Shown here in pieces: positions 8,343 through 17,210 of a stretch of 64,000 bases of DNA; positions within the stretch are counted from its first letter, which is position 1, and each line of letters starts with the position of its first letter. Under the pieces are notes generated by a model. That model did no database searches and was not told the origin of the DNA. It saw only the letters and a list, made by a program, of their open reading frames with translations. This stretch comes from Calothrix sp. NIES-3974 (GTDB taxonomy: Bacteria > Cyanobacteriota > Cyanobacteriia > Cyanobacteriales > Nostocaceae): assembly GCF_002368395.1 (NCBI RefSeq), contig NZ_AP018254.1, positions 1,488,001 to 1,552,000 on the forward strand. The letters are read 5' to 3'. Made by a program: the position numbers and the translations under genes.

Positions 8343-9320
8343 ATGGTTATTTTTGGGCTGAACTCAGCCAGTGTTCTGGCTCAAGTAAATTTTGGTACAA
8401 ACTCAGCCAGCATTTTAGGTATTTTCCTCGCGATAGCTGGGGCAGCATTATATTTCCTGCGTACAGTGAGACCGGAATTATCCCGCGACCAAGATATCTT
8501 TTTTGCTGCGGTGGGATTGCTGTGTGGTTTTATTTTGATTTTCCAAGGTTGGCGACTTGATCCGATTTTGCAATTTGGACAGTTGTTACTAGTTGGTTCT
8601 ACAGTATTTTTTGCCTTTGAAAGTATTCGCTTACGGGGAATAGCCACCGAACAAGCCAAGCGTAATACACCAATTGTGGATCGCGATCGCCCTGTGAGCG
8701 ACGATTATGAGTATGGTGGACGTAGTTCCCGTTATCGGGAAGAGCGGGAGGTGGTAGGGGTGGAACCTTTACCCTATTACGATGATGATTACGATGAACC
8801 TCGACGACGCATTCCCGCAAGTCGTGATAGTCGTTCCGGTCGTGATAGCCGTGATAGTTACAGTTACGACGATGAAACCTCCACGCGATCGCGTCGCAGT
8901 TCCCGTAAAAGCGACCGTCCCGAACGGGATACAAACAACAGCGAATATCCCCGTCGTCGGAGTAGCTCTACCAGCGGAAGTTCCCGTCCTAGCAGTCGCT
9001 CCTACGAAAAATACGATGATGAGGATTGGAATAGTTCCAGTCGTCCTCAAAACGAAGATGACTGGGGTAGCAGTGGAGTTCAAGAAAGTCGTCCCCCGCG
9101 ACGCAGACCGACCGATTCCAGTCGTCCTAGTGATGGAGTGGAAGATGATTCTCCAAGTCCTCGTCCCCGTCGTCGTCGTCCTTCTAGTGATACCCCATCA
9201 CCAAGCAAAAGTGATGATGATGCTATCCCCACTGATTATGTGGATTACAAACCTATCGAACCTGTTGATCAGGAGTTTGGTAATCCCGGAAAATATGATG
9301 ATGATACGCCTATTACTTGA
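8343..9320 (+). CDS. Ycf66 family protein
   Basis: A 325-residue protein whose first 105 residues match the Ycf66 family of cyanobacteria and some plastids: repeated NSASILGIF/NSASVLAQ motif, three hydrophobic helices (about 22-40, 52-70, 77-95) and RPELSRDQDIFFAAVGLLCG. Function is unknown; it is usually next to psbX. The remaining two thirds are a low-complexity, highly charged tail rich in Arg, Ser, Asp and Pro (SRR, SRPS and RRRP runs), probably disordered and facing the cytoplasm or stroma side. An in-frame TTG 21 bases upstream is possible, but the ATG at 8343 follows GGGAAACG and fits the family start better. Confidence 0.85.
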   Translation: MVIFGLNSASVLAQVNFGTNSASILGIFLAIAGAALYFLRTVRPELSRDQDIFFAAVGLLCGFILIFQGWRLDPILQFGQLLLVGSTVFFAFESIRLRGIATEQAKRNTPIVDRDRPVSDDYEYGGRSSRYREEREVVGVEPLPYYDDDYDEPRRRIPASRDSRSGRDSRDSYSYDDETSTRSRRSSRKSDRPERDTNNSEYPRRRSSSTSGSSRPSSRSYEKYDDEDWNSSSRPQNEDDWGSSGVQESRPPRRRPTDSSRPSDGVEDDSPSPRPRRRRPSSDTPSPSKSDDDAIPTDYVDYKPIEPVDQEFGNPGKYDDDTPIT

Positions 9321-9341
9321 ATGTTGGGAGTAGGGGAGAAT

Positions 9342-9420
9342 TTGTAATTCGTAATACCCGCTACGCGGGAAGCAAGCTACGTAATTCGTAATTCCTGCTG
9401 TGCGTCTACGTGATTTCGCT
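9342..9420. repeat. TAATTCGTAAT / CCCGCTACGCGGG module
   Basis: Contains GTAATTCGTAATACCCGC and the hairpin CCCGCTACGCGGG followed by AAGCAAGCTACGTAATTC. The same modules occur near 22.4, 31.0 and 58.1 kb. Confidence 0.7.
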
Positions 9421-9458
9421 AGTTGGTGTGCAAGTTATGTAGTCGGGAGATTTGGGTC

Positions 9459-9651
9459 TTAGAGGATGTTGGTCAAGTATTAATAAATACTTTATCAGCT
9501 ACTTGTTGATAGCAGTCAATAGGCTCAAACGATATATTTGTCGTTGTAAACTACTCCCTATTCCTCTACAGACGCGACATGTCGCGTCTCTTCCTACTCC
9601 CAAGAAACGAACTTGTTAAGCATTAAAATCAACTTTTAAAACATCCTCTTA
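9459..9651 (-). mobile_element. MITE-like element R1, copy B (most complete)
   Basis: The element runs from GAGGATGTT (9462-9470) to AACATCCTC (9640-9648), a perfect 9-bp terminal inverted repeat, and is flanked on both sides by TTA (9459-9461 and 9649-9651). The interior has the 20-bp perfect palindrome AGACGCGACATGTCGCGTCT (9570-9589). It is about 187 bp and has no ORF. This copy defines the likely ends of the family. Confidence 0.65.
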
Positions 9652-9850
9652 GGTTAGGTGCGATTATGAGATTGTTTCCTTACGACCCAGGGGAAGGGTG
9701 TCGGTCTATACTATGACGGAAGACCCCTGTTTTGATGATGGAGGTGGTTTGGTTCCATTTTCCCCTCTGTTCCCTATTTCCTCTACTTCTATTCTCCCTT
9801 ATTGTGAAGTCATTGTTAAAATTTTTCAGGTTTTCTGAAATGTAGATAAA

Positions 9851-10408
9851 GTGAGACTAAGTACCTCCTTGTTTAGGCTCCGACTACAAATTTCCTGGAG
9901 TCTATTTTTTATCGCCATGACAATATTATTAGCTGGTTGTGGTGGCAATAGTATTCCCATTGGTCCAACATCCTTAAATAGTCGTTACACAGAAGAACAA
10001 CCAGCTTTAAGTGGTAATGGACGTTTATTGGCGTTTGTTTCCAACCGTAACGGAACTCATCAACTGCTGGTGTATGATTTAGAAACTCAAGAATTCATTC
10101 AACTTCCGGGTCTGAACCGACCTAATACTATTATCGAAAGTCCCAGTTTAAGCTTCAACGGTCGCTATATTGCCTATATTACCAGTGACCAGGGTCGTCC
10201 TGTAGTTGCTCTTTACGACCGTGCAATTGGGCGATCGCAGGTTGTTACTCCTACCTATCGGGGTTGGTTACGCAATCCCCATATTAGTCCTGATGGAAGA
10301 TATATCGTGTTTGAAACGACTATCCGTGGACAATGGGATATCGAAGTTCTTGACCGTGGACCAAATATTGAATTGGATATACCTAATGGTGCTACTGTTG
10401 GTCAGTAA
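9851..10408 (+). CDS. TolB-like (PD40 repeat) lipoprotein 1
   Basis: A 185-residue predicted lipoprotein. A basic n-region and hydrophobic stretch lead to the lipobox LLAGC (Cys at about residue 30), so it is expected at the cell envelope. Three WD40-like PD40 repeats follow, each with a Ser-Asn/Asp-Gly-R-x-I/L-A-F/Y core: LSGNGRLLAFVSNRNG, LSFNGRYIAYITSDQG and ISPDGRYIVFETTIRG. Full TolB-type propellers have six or more blades, so this is about half of one. The start is GTG at 9851; the next in-frame ATG would remove the basic region of the signal. A paralogue follows 535 bases downstream. The partner and function are unknown. Confidence 0.7.
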   Translation: MRLSTSLFRLRLQISWSLFFIAMTILLAGCGGNSIPIGPTSLNSRYTEEQPALSGNGRLLAFVSNRNGTHQLLVYDLETQEFIQLPGLNRPNTIIESPSLSFNGRYIAYITSDQGRPVVALYDRAIGRSQVVTPTYRGWLRNPHISPDGRYIVFETTIRGQWDIEVLDRGPNIELDIPNGATVGQ

Positions 10409-10943
10409 TTAAGGGATTTTGGATTTTAGATTTTGGATTTTGGATTACTTTGGTCTCTTAAGAGGTGACGAAAGTCCTTATAAATTTGAATTTTGGATTA
10501 CTTTAGTCTCTTGAGGGGTGAAGAAAATCCCGATAAACATAAACAAAGACGCAGCAAGGATTTTAGGGTAAGGTTCTAAATTTACTTTTATCTTTTTTCT
10601 CGTAACTCTTCTATAATCCTTGCAACATCAGCCTTTTGAGCTAGATTGTCACCCCATCAGCTTTAGAATGTCAGAAAAAAGATGGATATATCCCTGATTT
10701 CTCACAAATCTCTCAAACTAACATCTTGGTTAACAGTGGTAGGAAAATTAACCCATTACTCGAAGCTGATCGATGAGAAATAGGATAACAACAGGTATAA
10801 GCGCAATATTGTATTGTCTATGGATTTTGTGGGTGTTCCCATCAATATGACAGATTTTGGTATTTATCGCTGTGTAACGCTCGTAAAAACCAAAATCATT
10901 TCATCCGATGGTTCCTATGTCCTGTCTTCCTAATTATGAAATT
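10409..10943. other. Spacer between the two TolB-like genes
   Basis: Heptamer repeats begin directly after the first stop codon (10412-10446). A 50-base block, TTTTGGATTACTTTGGTCTC plus what follows, is repeated imperfectly once (10436-10482 and 10490-10537). An R2-type copy lies at 10695-10783. No gene was seen. Confidence 0.5.
10436..10537. repeat. Imperfect tandem duplication of about 50 bp
   Basis: Both copies start TTTTGGATTACTTTNGTCTC and continue TTRAGRGGTGANGAAARTCC, then end ATAAA. The copies differ at several positions, so the duplication is old. Confidence 0.6.
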
Positions 10944-11462
10944 ATGAAAAGTCCCGTTTTATTCCTATTATTATCCAGTCTTTTAAGTAGTTGTGTTGGT
11001 TATCCCCGCTTGCTGAGTTACCCGTTTGACCCCGGTGGACGTAGTTTAAATAGTGGTGCTTCGGAACAAAACCCCCAAATATCTGGTCGCTTTGTGGTTT
11101 TTTCTAGCGATCGCAGGGGAAGTCAAGATATCTATATGTTCGACACAATTACCCGTAATTTAATCGATTTACCGGGTTTAAATTCTTTAGATACCATCGC
11201 TTCCCATCCTAGTGCATCAAGTGATGGTAAATACATCGTTTTTGCTGGTTCCCGTCAAGGTCGTTCGGATATTTTTCTCTTCGATCGCGAAACCCGTCAG
11301 CTACGCAATCTCACGGCAAATTTGTCAACGGAGGTACGTAGTCCCACCATCAGTGCTGATGGGACACGAATTGCTTTTGAAACTACCGTTAACGGACAAT
11401 GGGATATCTGGGTTTATAACCGCACTGGAGACAGGTTGAATATCCCCCAAGACCCCAGATGA
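10944..11462 (+). CDS. TolB-like (PD40 repeat) lipoprotein 2
   Basis: A 172-residue paralogue of the preceding lipoprotein. The start MKSPVLFLLLSSLLSSC at 10944 gives a compact signal ending in lipobox LLSSC (Cys 17); an upstream in-frame start would put an extra polar leader before it. Three PD40 repeats are visible: ISGRFVVFSSDRRG, SSDGKYIVFAGSRQG and ISADGTRIAFETTVNG, and the last ends in QWDIWVYNRTGD, close to QWDIEVLDRGPN of the first gene. The half-propeller size is shared, so the two may pair. It converges on the iron-sulfur subunit gene with a gap of six bases. Function is unknown. Confidence 0.7.
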   Translation: MKSPVLFLLLSSLLSSCVGYPRLLSYPFDPGGRSLNSGASEQNPQISGRFVVFSSDRRGSQDIYMFDTITRNLIDLPGLNSLDTIASHPSASSDGKYIVFAGSRQGRSDIFLFDRETRQLRNLTANLSTEVRSPTISADGTRIAFETTVNGQWDIWVYNRTGDRLNIPQDPR

Positions 11463-11468
11463 TACCAC

Positions 11469-12476
11469 TCACTTTGTTTCTAGATGTACTTTCTCTTCTA
11501 CATTCTGTACTCTTGTAATTAATTTTCCAACTTGCTGAGTACCTTGGGATGGTTCAAAGGTAAGGGGGAATTTGCCCTTAGTTAACATTCTCAGACCTAA
11601 AGGAGCAATACCTAGTAAACCCTTGAGGTCGCGTCCGTTATGACCTACAACTCGGAGTGCAAATTTACGCTCATCGATCCAACCTCCTTTTTTCACCAAG
11701 TCAATCATAACCTTGCGGTGACGGATGGTTCGACTACTACTCGCGTCTTTTTTGGCTAAAATTTCCTGCTTGATTTTGGTGATTTGATCCATTGGGTCTA
11801 CCCCCATTGGACAGACTTCGTTGCAGTAGTAGCAGCGCGTGCAGCCCCAAACACCACTTTCTGTGTCATTATACCGCTCTAATCGGTTTTGAGTGTCATT
11901 GTCGCGGGAATCTGCTATCATCCGATAGGCTTTTGCTAAAGCGTGGGGACCAACAAATTTGGAGTTAACTTCACGAGCATTGCATTCGGAATAACAAGCA
12001 CCACACATAATACAATTACCAGTTTGATCAAGTTGCGATCGCTCTGCGGGTGTTTGCAAAAATTCCCTTTCTGGTATTTTTCTACCTGCGGTACTGACGT
12101 AGGGTGCTACGGATTCTAGGTTGTCCCAAAAGCTGGACATGTCAACAATTAAATCCTTAATCACCGGAAAATTACCTAGGGGAGCAACGGTAATTTCTGG
12201 TACGCCATCGGGATTTTTGGTCGCAAAACCTTGACTGATTTCGTTACCGACATTTTCTTTACAAGCAAGGGAAGAACGACCATTAATTCTCATGGCACAA
12301 CTTCCACAAATGGTATTGCGACAATTCTTCCGAAAACTTAATGTTCCATCTAAATCCCATTTTATCCGGTTTAAACAATCTAATATTGTATTTCCCGGTT
12401 CAATATCGAGAATGTAAGTTTGCGCTTTCGGTGTTTTACCGGTTTGCTGTCTGATGATCTTAAATCTTACTTCCAT
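11469..12476 (-). CDS. sdhB: Succinate dehydrogenase/fumarate reductase iron-sulfur subunit
   Basis: A 335-residue electron-transfer subunit that carries electrons between the flavoprotein and the quinone pool on the thylakoid or plasma membrane. The N-terminal plant-type ferredoxin domain shows the 2Fe-2S cysteines in CRNTICGSCAMRINGRSSLAC. The C-terminal domain shows CIMCGACYSEC and CTRCYYCNEVCPMGVDP, the ligands of the 4Fe-4S and 3Fe-4S clusters. The ATG at 12476 (MEVRFKIIRQQ) fits the family; the longer frame upstream would add 30 unrelated residues. The C-terminus is longer than in proteobacterial SdhB, as often in cyanobacteria. sdhA is not in the window. Confidence 0.9.
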   Translation of the reverse strand: MEVRFKIIRQQTGKTPKAQTYILDIEPGNTILDCLNRIKWDLDGTLSFRKNCRNTICGSCAMRINGRSSLACKENVGNEISQGFATKNPDGVPEITVAPLGNFPVIKDLIVDMSSFWDNLESVAPYVSTAGRKIPEREFLQTPAERSQLDQTGNCIMCGACYSECNAREVNSKFVGPHALAKAYRMIADSRDNDTQNRLERYNDTESGVWGCTRCYYCNEVCPMGVDPMDQITKIKQEILAKKDASSSRTIRHRKVMIDLVKKGGWIDERKFALRVVGHNGRDLKGLLGIAPLGLRMLTKGKFPLTFEPSQGTQQVGKLITRVQNVEEKVHLETK

Positions 12477-12740
12477 TGATGTACACCTAGCTGGATACTG
12501 AGTGATTAGGGAATAGTGATGAGAAAAGGGAAAATAACCGTATTCCTGTTTAGTGATGTTAATCAAACGACATGGGAAACTAGTTGAAACAGAAATTAGG
12601 GATTTTCTCGTTTACATGCAAAAATCATCAACATACAGACAAAAGTCCCTTAATCCACCTTGACAATCAAAATCTCCCAATCACCCATATTAACCTGTCT
12701 CCTAAAAAACTGAAGACAGTTATTAGCCCAACTTATCCTG

Positions 12741-12849
12741 CATTTCTTACAAGGGAGTGATAAGCCTTGAGTAGTGGGTTTATTTTCCTCCTACTCCCTA
12801 CTCCCTGCTCCCTACTCACTGAAAGTTTGAGGAGTTTGTGAGAAATCCG
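12741..12849 (-). repeat. R2 element copy
   Basis: Begins CATTTCTTACAA and ends TTTGTGAGAAATCC, the inverted ends of the R2 family, with CTACTCCCTACTCCC filler between. It reads in the opposite orientation to the copy at 13.7 kb. Confidence 0.55.
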
Positions 12850-13653
12850 GGTTATGACCCTTGATTTTGCTGGCTGTTATAAGTATTCCCAATCAATCAT
12901 CAAGTAATAGCGAATAAACTGTTGATTATACTTATAAATAAAATCAATCACGCTATTTGCTCAATGGACATAAAATAGTTAAGCAAAATTAAATATATAC
13001 TGCCAACTAACAAGTCAGCACCTGTACGATTGACGCAGCATCAAGTCTCTAACTTATTGCTGTAATTCCTAACCTCTAGGAAAAATTAGTTCGAGGAAAG
13101 ACTGAGATTCTGAAGAATGTATGTTGAATTTTTGAGTACCACTTGATTTCTGGATTTTAAGCAAGTAAATTATAAACCTTAGACAATACCATTTAACTAA
13201 AAGTTTGATATATTTTCTCCCCCTGCTCCCGCAAGCTCCCCGTCAGGTATCAATTCCAAAGTAAAACGCTACAAGGCATTGATTTTCCTTCTATCCCTGA
13301 AATTTTTAGGGATTCGCTCTAAATATGGTTGATTGATGTTTAGTATAACCATCAACTTATGAATTGACAGATGAACCCCTAATTTTCATACTTTTTCTCC
13401 AAGATTAACGCGAGTTAAAGACAGTTTACAGTCAGTCGGCTTTTTGCTCACAATCACCTGTTCCCACAACGATTTCAGTTCAAAACCCAAGTCCTAGCTC
13501 CGTGAAAAAGTAATTGATGATTCCCGATCCTAGTTTACTTACCTATTACTTACATATAGGGGTATTCACGTCTAATTAGAGCCATAGCTCAAAATTTGAA
13601 TGACCGGAAATTAGCTCAAACATCGAGCAGGGTAAAGCTGAGGGTCAAAACCT

Positions 13654-13763
13654 GCATTTCTCACAAATTCCTAAAACTTACAGGGAGTAGGGAGTAGCGA
13701 TATTCCGTAGAAGGAAAATCAATCCTTCACCCAAGACTTATAACCTACTCGTGAGAAATCCGG
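13654..13763 (+). repeat. R2 element copy
   Basis: Begins GCATTTCTCACAAATTCCTA and ends CTCGTGAGAAATCCGGG, with GAAGGAAAATCAATCC in the middle as in the copies at 21.1, 34.2 and 54.4 kb. Confidence 0.65.
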
Positions 13764-14888
13764 GAAAAACTTTTCTCCGACAAACTCTGGTAAGCGGGAC
13801 TCATATTTATTTTTGCCTTGATTCTAGACCTTTAATTACCCCAGAAGGGACTATAATTTACAGCTACAGGACTCAGATTTGAATATTAAACAAAACTAGA
13901 GTACCCTTTCTACTTATTACTCCCTGAGTTGAAAGTGAGTAGTGAGTAGGAAGCGAGAAGAAATCATTTTCATGCATTCTAGTGTACCCAGTTCATGATG
14001 GCTACTCCCTATTACCTTATCCCGTCAGCTAAATTAAAAAATCTGTGTTGGATTCCTATCGACGACATCATCAGATGACATTATATAGAATTGTTAAATT
14101 TGTATCCTCCTGCCGTAACGGAGCAAAAATAAGTTAGGAGGATGGCATACCTAGCTATTTGACGCTTTCAGTCCAGAAAATAAATTTTTAGACAATCCAG
14201 ATTGGGATACTAACGCAGAGGGTGTGATATTTCCTGAAAAAATCTATAGCAATTTTAATTCAAAATTAAACAACTATTTTGCTATTATTATTTCATGTTA
14301 CTATTTAATATAAAATACGAAGTAGCATACATCCCAATCAATCGTGGTTCTGCGAATTGACTGCGTTGTTTCTTCCAAAGTAGAATACGCGAAAACGCGT
14401 GTTTAGTCTCAGGATAAAATATCTTGATACTCAAACAAGTGCGGAAAAATCTGTCCTGAGATAAGATTGTCTGGATATGTGGGAAACCCGAAAATATCTC
14501 AGACAACTTTGACGGTGCATTAACATTTGAAAATACATTGATTTACAGATGTTCTGTGCATCTTATGGAGCTAGAGTACGTCAATCGGGAATGGGGTTCT
14601 CTGAGTTGAACCGTCACCTGAAGGATAAAAAAATGATTCATTTGCCAAAAGCGAATGAAGATTCTGATTGCAGTCAAACCACTACAAACAAACCCTGGAA
14701 AGCCGGAAGATTCTCTATTTTAAGGGAAATCATAAATGTGAATCTGGTATTTTTCTGGGTCAGAATAAAATCATTGATGCAAGGGATTTAGGCACTCTGT
14801 ACAGGTATGTAAACTTCCTGTGGTAGGTGTAACTAAATGCAACTAAAATTATTAACATTTGGAGCAAGTTAAGGATACTGAGAGCATA

Positions 14889-15305
14889 ATGAGTGAAGCA
14901 GCAACTGCGCCATTAACAGGAAAAGCACTGTTGGCGAAAGTAAAAGAACTTTCCAATTTGCCACGTCGGGAAAGAGCTAGACAATGTGGATATTACACCA
15001 AAACCAAAGGTGGTCAAGAGCGCGTTAATTTGACTGATTTTTATGACGCGTTGTTGTCAGCTAGGGGGGTTCCTTTGAGTCCGGAAACACCAAAAGATGG
15101 ACGTGGACGCGAACCAACCTATCGCGTGAGTGTACATCAGAATGGGCAAATTGTGATTGGTGCAACCTACACAAAAGCGATGGGTTTGGAACCCGGTGAT
15201 GAGTTTGAAATTAAGTTGGGATACAAGCACATTCATTTAATTCAAGTCGATAGCGACAAGAAGCTGAATGAAGCAGATGTAGATGAGGATGAGGACGAAG
15301 AATAA
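14889..15305 (+). CDS. cyAbrB-type transcriptional regulator
   Basis: A 138-residue DNA-binding protein of the cyanobacterial AbrB family. These regulators influence carbon/nitrogen balance and are essential or near-essential in several species. Seen: PLTGKALLAKVKELSNLPRR (about 8-27), the conserved ARQCGYYTKTKGGQERVNLTDFY region split over residues 31-53, and the C-terminal AbrB-like beta fold with YRVSVHQNGQIVIGATYTKAMGLEPGDEFEI. It ends in a strongly acidic tail (EADVDEDEDEE). The ATG at 14889 gives the family N-terminus; a TTG 30 bases earlier is in frame but adds residues not usual for the family. It is monocistronic, after a long repeat-bearing spacer. Confidence 0.9.
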   Translation: MSEAATAPLTGKALLAKVKELSNLPRRERARQCGYYTKTKGGQERVNLTDFYDALLSARGVPLSPETPKDGRGREPTYRVSVHQNGQIVIGATYTKAMGLEPGDEFEIKLGYKHIHLIQVDSDKKLNEADVDEDEDEE

Positions 15306-15703
15306 TCAATAATTTTACTTCGGAGTTGGAACTCAACCGGGTGTAAATTTTGGCAAATTCCCCAAATATCTGGTTCTAGATTGATGAGTGATTTGTCAAA
15401 GTTTCGTCAGCAAAACCTGTGTCAACTTGCATTTCTCACAAGTAAACAGTAAGCAGTGAGTAACGGCATAATTTTCTTTCTAGTCCCTAACTCCAACCCC
15501 CTACTCCTTGGAAGTTTTACGGATTTGTGAGAAATCTAGGTCAAGCTGGATTTTGACAAGTGGGTGGTAAGGGTTAGGTCAAGGAATGCTTTTCCTCCTA
15601 CTTTCCATTCCTTATCAAAATAATTTTGACACCTACAATTGATAGGGATTTGGGAAAAATGCTGATAAATACAACAGCCAAATTGCAGCTAGCTGATTGC
15701 TAG
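15306..15703. other. Spacer after cyAbrB
   Basis: About 400 bases containing one R2 copy (15429-15538) and nothing else that could be recognised. Confidence 0.5.
15429..15538 (-). repeat. R2 element copy
   Basis: Starts GCATTTCTCACAAG and ends TTTGTGAGAAATC. The middle holds CCCTACTCCTTGGAAGTTTT, the reverse of the AAAACTT...GGGAGTAGGG core in plus-oriented copies. Confidence 0.55.
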
Positions 15704-16270
15704 CTATTTTTGTTTATTCAGGAAACGCCATTCCCAGGGATTAACAAATTTGGAGTCTCCCCAAACACCATTTTTAGCTTGTTTGGCTTTGGCTTCGCTA
15801 GTTTCGAGGATATCACGACTGGGACATGTTTTGAGGTAGGGACGGTAGACTTTGGCTAATCCTTCCTGGAGTAAAACCTGCTGAACAAAAGTGCCATTAG
15901 GGAGACGAACTTCAGCGACTTTTCGTCCATATTTGTCATTATCGGTTGTAGTCAGAATTACGCGATCGCCTCCTTGTTTGATAAGTTCTTCTAACCGTGC
16001 TTGAGCTTTCGCTCCCCATTGAAATTGGTTTTTGTCGCTGCTATTTCGGCGATCGCGTTCTTTTTGGGAGTGGGGAATTTCGGGTGCATCAATACAAGCA
16101 AGACGAACTGTCACCCGATTACCAGATTGATCGATGACTCGAATCGTATCACCATCACTAACCCGCTCCACGCGATCGCCCTTGGTGACAAAGCGATCAC
16201 ACCCACTCAAATTGAGAGCGATCGCGACTATCATTAAGCAGATAATGAATCGAGATATTCGTATCCTCAA
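15704..16270 (-). CDS. Thermonuclease-like (SNase) lipoprotein
   Basis: A 188-residue staphylococcal-nuclease-type protein, a calcium-dependent sugar-nonspecific nuclease by family. The N-terminus has a signal with lipobox LNLSGC (Cys at about residue 24), so it is probably anchored to the envelope. Catalytic-site motifs are visible: RVSDGDTIRV, RLACIDAPEIPH, DNDKYGRKVAEV and VLLQEGLAKVY, including the expected Asp, Arg and Glu. The start is TTG at 16270 with AGGA seven bases before it; the next ATG would cut off the basic part of the signal. No partner gene is linked. Confidence 0.85.
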   Translation of the reverse strand: MRIRISRFIICLMIVAIALNLSGCDRFVTKGDRVERVSDGDTIRVIDQSGNRVTVRLACIDAPEIPHSQKERDRRNSSDKNQFQWGAKAQARLEELIKQGGDRVILTTTDNDKYGRKVAEVRLPNGTFVQQVLLQEGLAKVYRPYLKTCPSRDILETSEAKAKQAKNGVWGDSKFVNPWEWRFLNKQK

Positions 16271-16329
16271 GCTGATTCCTGGAAAAATGTGAAGTACAGA
16301 AGACAGGATACAGGATATGGCAGGTCAAT

Positions 16330-17106
16330 TTAAAGGGAAATTTGCTGTTTGTGGGGTATTTTTAAAGGTTTGAGGGGTGTGGGTGAGTTGGGGGAATCGC
16401 TAACTGGTGCAATGATTTCTAAGCTTGTCAATGCGGTCTCTCGAACAACGGTTTCCCTTTCTTGGGTGAGCAATAAATGTAAGCAGTCTATAATAGTTTG
16501 TCTGGTATCCCCATCAACCTGCATCCGTTCGACTAATTTTGTCACTTGACGGATGGCTACCAAACGCTTGAGGGGGTCTGAAGCAGTTAAATTTTGTAAT
16601 ATTTCATCAACTTTATGATCCGCATCGCGACCGTAGGTATTCGCCAGTTGCCAAATCAAAAGGATTAAAATTAAAATACTTGCCAATCCCTGAATAATCA
16701 TCGCCGTAGCAGCCCAATGATGATTTAATTCTAACCAAGTGGAAACACCAGCATAACAGCTAACCGTACCGATTCCACCACTGAGGACAGCAACTAAAAT
16801 GCGACGATTAGGGCTATAGATAAATTTACGAATTTCCAGCCAAAATTTCTGCCACTGCCATTCCTGGAGTGAATAGGCAAACACCATTGTCCCCAAACCA
16901 ACACCAAGAGCCAATAGCAGTTTCCAATCCCATACCCCCATTGCGACAATGAAGGTGACTAGACCCAGGGAACCACCCGGACCTTGGAAACGCTTGAGCA
17001 GTTTGATGGGGTAACTACGATTCTTTACTCCACCTTTAGAGGTATTTAATTTCCAATTTGGTATATACTTAGTAATTTGTCGCCACGATGACGAAGCCTG
17101 TGCCAC
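16330..17106 (-). CDS. Membrane protein with armadillo-like tail, unknown function
   Basis: A 258-residue protein I do not recognise by name. The first 40 residues are basic. Four hydrophobic segments follow (about 44-62, 64-80, 103-125 and 133-155). The C-terminal third is soluble and helical (VDEILQNLTASDPLKRLVAIRQVTKLV, in which the DPLKRLVAIRQV part resembles a HEAT/armadillo repeat), ending in a Pro/Ser-rich tail. The start is GTG at 17106. It shares orientation with the nuclease lipoprotein, 59 bases apart, so co-transcription is possible. Confidence 0.6.
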   Translation of the reverse strand: MAQASSSWRQITKYIPNWKLNTSKGGVKNRSYPIKLLKRFQGPGGSLGLVTFIVAMGVWDWKLLLALGVGLGTMVFAYSLQEWQWQKFWLEIRKFIYSPNRRILVAVLSGGIGTVSCYAGVSTWLELNHHWAATAMIIQGLASILILILLIWQLANTYGRDADHKVDEILQNLTASDPLKRLVAIRQVTKLVERMQVDGDTRQTIIDCLHLLLTQERETVVRETALTSLEIIAPVSDSPNSPTPLKPLKIPHKQQISL

Positions 17107-17210
17107 TGTGTTTACCTACTTAACTAGCAAATTTATCCAGTTTAATAATATATAGCTTTTGCCTGAAAATTCCGATTTTGGCAAGTCATAATCGGATCAA
17201 TTTGGGAAAA

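Larger units (their letters stand above)
9321..9850. other. Spacer with hairpin modules and R1 copy B
   Basis: About 530 bases before the first TolB-like gene. It contains a TAATTCGTAAT/CCCGCTACGCGGG module (9342-9420) and a complete R1 element with a TTA direct repeat on both sides (9459-9651). Confidence 0.6.
12477..14888. other. Gene-poor stretch of 2.4 kb
   Basis: The longest stretch without a convincing gene. It holds two R2 copies (12741-12849 and 13654-13763), several CTACTCCC fillers, and an inverted repeat ATCCTCC/GGAGGAT around 14104-14143. An 80-codon frame at 14549-14791 and a 72-codon frame at 14288-14506 have no family, no ribosome site and no supporting context. The last 100 bases are the promoter and leader of the cyAbrB gene. 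Confidence 0.5.

Noticed and set aside
8782-9333. 183-codon frame in the Ycf66 tail, other phase
   Set aside because: A shadow caused by the repetitive codons of the Ycf66 tail; hydrophobic nonsense in translation.
14288-14791. 72- and 80-codon frames in the long spacer
   Set aside because: No family, no ribosome site, odd composition; more likely chance frames in non-coding DNA.
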